Shown in pieces: positions 4,189 through 5,411 of a stretch of 5,411 nt of DNA. Both the position numbers and the translations under genes were made by a program. Source of the DNA: Deltaproteobacteria bacterium (GTDB lineage Bacteria > Desulfobacterota > Syntrophia > Syntrophales > Fen-1087). The first letter of the stretch is position 1, and each line of letters starts with the position of its first letter. The notes beneath the pieces were generated by a model. That model made no database searches, was not told where the DNA came from, and saw only the letters and a list, made by a program, of their open reading frames with translations. The stretch spans positions 1 to 5,411 of the forward strand of contig JAPLJM010000209.1 of the NCBI GenBank assembly GCA_026388595.1. Reading direction: 5' to 3'.

Positions 4189-5411
4189 ATGAAATTCCGT
4201 TTGATCTATCCCGGATGGAAGAAACTGGACCACCAGACCGAATTCCACCTCCCTCCGCATGGGCCGGTGGTCTTCGCGGCGACCCTTCCGGAGGGAATCG
4301 ATATAGAATTTATCGATGAAAATGTGCAGTCCCTTCCCGCAGACGATCATGTGGATTTTGTCGGGATTTCCATGATGCTGACCGGCCAGGTCAAGCGAGG
4401 CTGGGCTATTGCCGACGCCTATCGGGCAAAGGGCATCCCGGTGATCTGTGGCGGGATCGGCACGATGCTGCACGCTGAAGAAACGATGATCCATGCCGAC
4501 AGCGTCTTTTTGGGTGAGGCGGAAGGCCGAATGGAGCAGGTCTTTGCAGACTTTCGGAACGGTCGGCTGCAGCGGGTCTATGATTATTTTAACGATCATC
4601 CGCCCATTGAATCCGTCGGCCCTGCCCGGCGGAGCATCCTGAACCGGGAGCTATACAATTACAAAGGGGTGCAAATGGTGGACCTTGTGCACACCTCCCG
4701 GGGTTGCCGGTTCAATTGTTATCCCTGTTGCGTCAGTTTCCTCGGGGGTCGAAAATTCAGACCCCGCCCTTATGACAGGGTCATCGAAGAGCTGGCCGGC
4801 ATTGATAATAACCGGCTGTTCATCGTTGACAATTCCCTTGCCCAGGACAAATTATGGGAAATGGGGCTCTTCCGGGAGATGATCCCCCTCAAGAAAAAAT
4901 GGTGCTGTCATCCCATCGAGAACGACGACGACGTTCTCGATCTGGCCGCCCAGGCAGGCGCCTGGTATGTGTATCAGGCGATCATCGATACGTCCGATTA
5001 CATCCGGGACCGGATCAAGCGCTATCATGATTTCGGGATTGGCGTCGAAGGGACCATCCTGCTGGGCATGGATAATCAGACGGAGGACGACATCAAACGT
5101 TTGGTCGATTTTCTCCTGGAGGTGAATCTGGATCTTGCCGAGTTTACGGTGCTGACACCCTTTCCCCATACCCGCACCTGGGACGACATGCACCGGGAAA
5201 ACCGGGTGCTGTCGAGTGACTGGAATGATTATACGACGGACAAGGTCATCTTCAAGCCTCGGCATATGTCTCCGGAAAGGCTCCAGGCCCTTTATCATTA
5301 CGCCTGGGAGACCTTCTATCGGGACGAATCTCAGAATATCAAGATGTTCAAGCTGTTCAAGAAGGTGATCGAGAAGGAAAAAGCCGATCAGACCTTTCGC
5401 CCGCGCCGGCG
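4189..5411 (+). CDS. B12-binding-type radical SAM protein, incomplete at the 3' end
   Basis: The frame is open from the ATG at 4189 to the right edge (407 complete codons, no stop seen). Residues 1-120 form a Rossmann-like domain of the cobalamin-binding type: MKFRLIYPGW at the start, FVGISMMLTG (57-66), then ICGGIGTMLHAEE and HADSVFLGEAEG (102-113), the usual 'GG..p.....e....aD.v..GEgE' pattern. The DxHxxG cobalt-ligand motif is not visible. The radical SAM core starts near 163; its iron-sulfur cluster motif is CRFNCYPC, with Cys173, Cys177 and Cys180, and an extra Cys181. FIVDNSL (211-217) and GTILLGMDNQTEDD (288-301) are typical core segments, and TPFPHTRTWDDMHRENRV (323-340) is the family's late 'PFPGTP.y' motif. 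Such enzymes cleave S-adenosylmethionine to start radical chemistry, often methylation, ring formation or hopanoid-type modification. The substrate is unknown. Its place behind polyene-like genes makes lipid or polyene tailoring an open possibility. Confidence 0.88.
   Translation, partial: MKFRLIYPGWKKLDHQTEFHLPPHGPVVFAATLPEGIDIEFIDENVQSLPADDHVDFVGISMMLTGQVKRGWAIADAYRAKGIPVICGGIGTMLHAEETMIHADSVFLGEAEGRMEQVFADFRNGRLQRVYDYFNDHPPIESVGPARRSILNRELYNYKGVQMVDLVHTSRGCRFNCYPCCVSFLGGRKFRPRPYDRVIEELAGIDNNRLFIVDNSLAQDKLWEMGLFREMIPLKKKWCCHPIENDDDVLDLAAQAGAWYVYQAIIDTSDYIRDRIKRYHDFGIGVEGTILLGMDNQTEDDIKRLVDFLLEVNLDLAEFTVLTPFPHTRTWDDMHRENRVLSSDWNDYTTDKVIFKPRHMSPERLQALYHYAWETFYRDESQNIKMFKLFKKVIEKEKADQTFRPRR

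Noticed and set aside
3430..4599. Long open frame on the minus strand, about 389 codons
   Set aside because: It runs antisense across both the lipoprotein and radical SAM genes, has no recognisable motif or signal, and its composition (rich in His, Gly, Arg and Pro) is that of a GC-driven shadow of real coding on the plus strand.
4852..5298. Minus-strand open frame opposite the radical SAM core
   Set aside because: It lies fully within a gene with clear radical SAM motifs on the other strand, and no family pattern is visible in its translation.

Overview
The window reads as a stretch of a Gram-negative, probably anaerobic, bacterial chromosome. A member of the Desulfobacterota (Syntrophus/Smithella-like 'deltaproteobacteria') would fit the moderately high GC, the protein style and the cobalamin-type radical SAM gene. 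That placement is an impression from the proteins, not a search result.

Layout. On the minus strand at the left edge (1-1066) lies a two-gene ABC-2 type exporter: an ATPase, followed in the direction of transcription by the N-terminus of its permease, which runs off the window. A 154-bp divergent promoter region separates it from a plus-strand series of genes. These are an ApeP-like hotdog dehydratase (1221-1661), a FabG-type ketoreductase (1667-2395), a LolA-like periplasmic carrier (2629-3249), a probable DUF3261-like lipoprotein (3358-4113) and a B12-binding-type radical SAM enzyme (4189 to the right edge, incomplete).

Dehydratase, ketoreductase, LolA-like protein and DUF3261 lipoprotein are a characteristic subset of aryl-polyene/flexirubin-type gene clusters. 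In those clusters, FabG-, FabZ- and ketosynthase-like enzymes build a conjugated acyl chain, and LolA-like and lipoprotein components help move the lipid to the outer membrane. The ketosynthases, acyl carrier proteins and MMPL exporter are not in this window and would be expected nearby. The radical SAM protein and the ABC exporter may belong to the same locus, but the sequence does not prove it.

The most unusual structure is non-coding. Two related elements of about 157 bp (2415-2571 and 3263-3420) sit on either side of the LolA-like gene in opposite orientation. Each is a pair of inverted, hairpin-forming arms around an AT-rich core, like a REPIN/BIME or a MITE. The best-matching arms are 58/66 identical by hand alignment and show a compensatory base-pair change in the hairpin stem. 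The second element appears to provide the start codon and first 21 codons of the lipoprotein reading frame. The first contains a good sigma70-like promoter pointing at the LolA-like gene.
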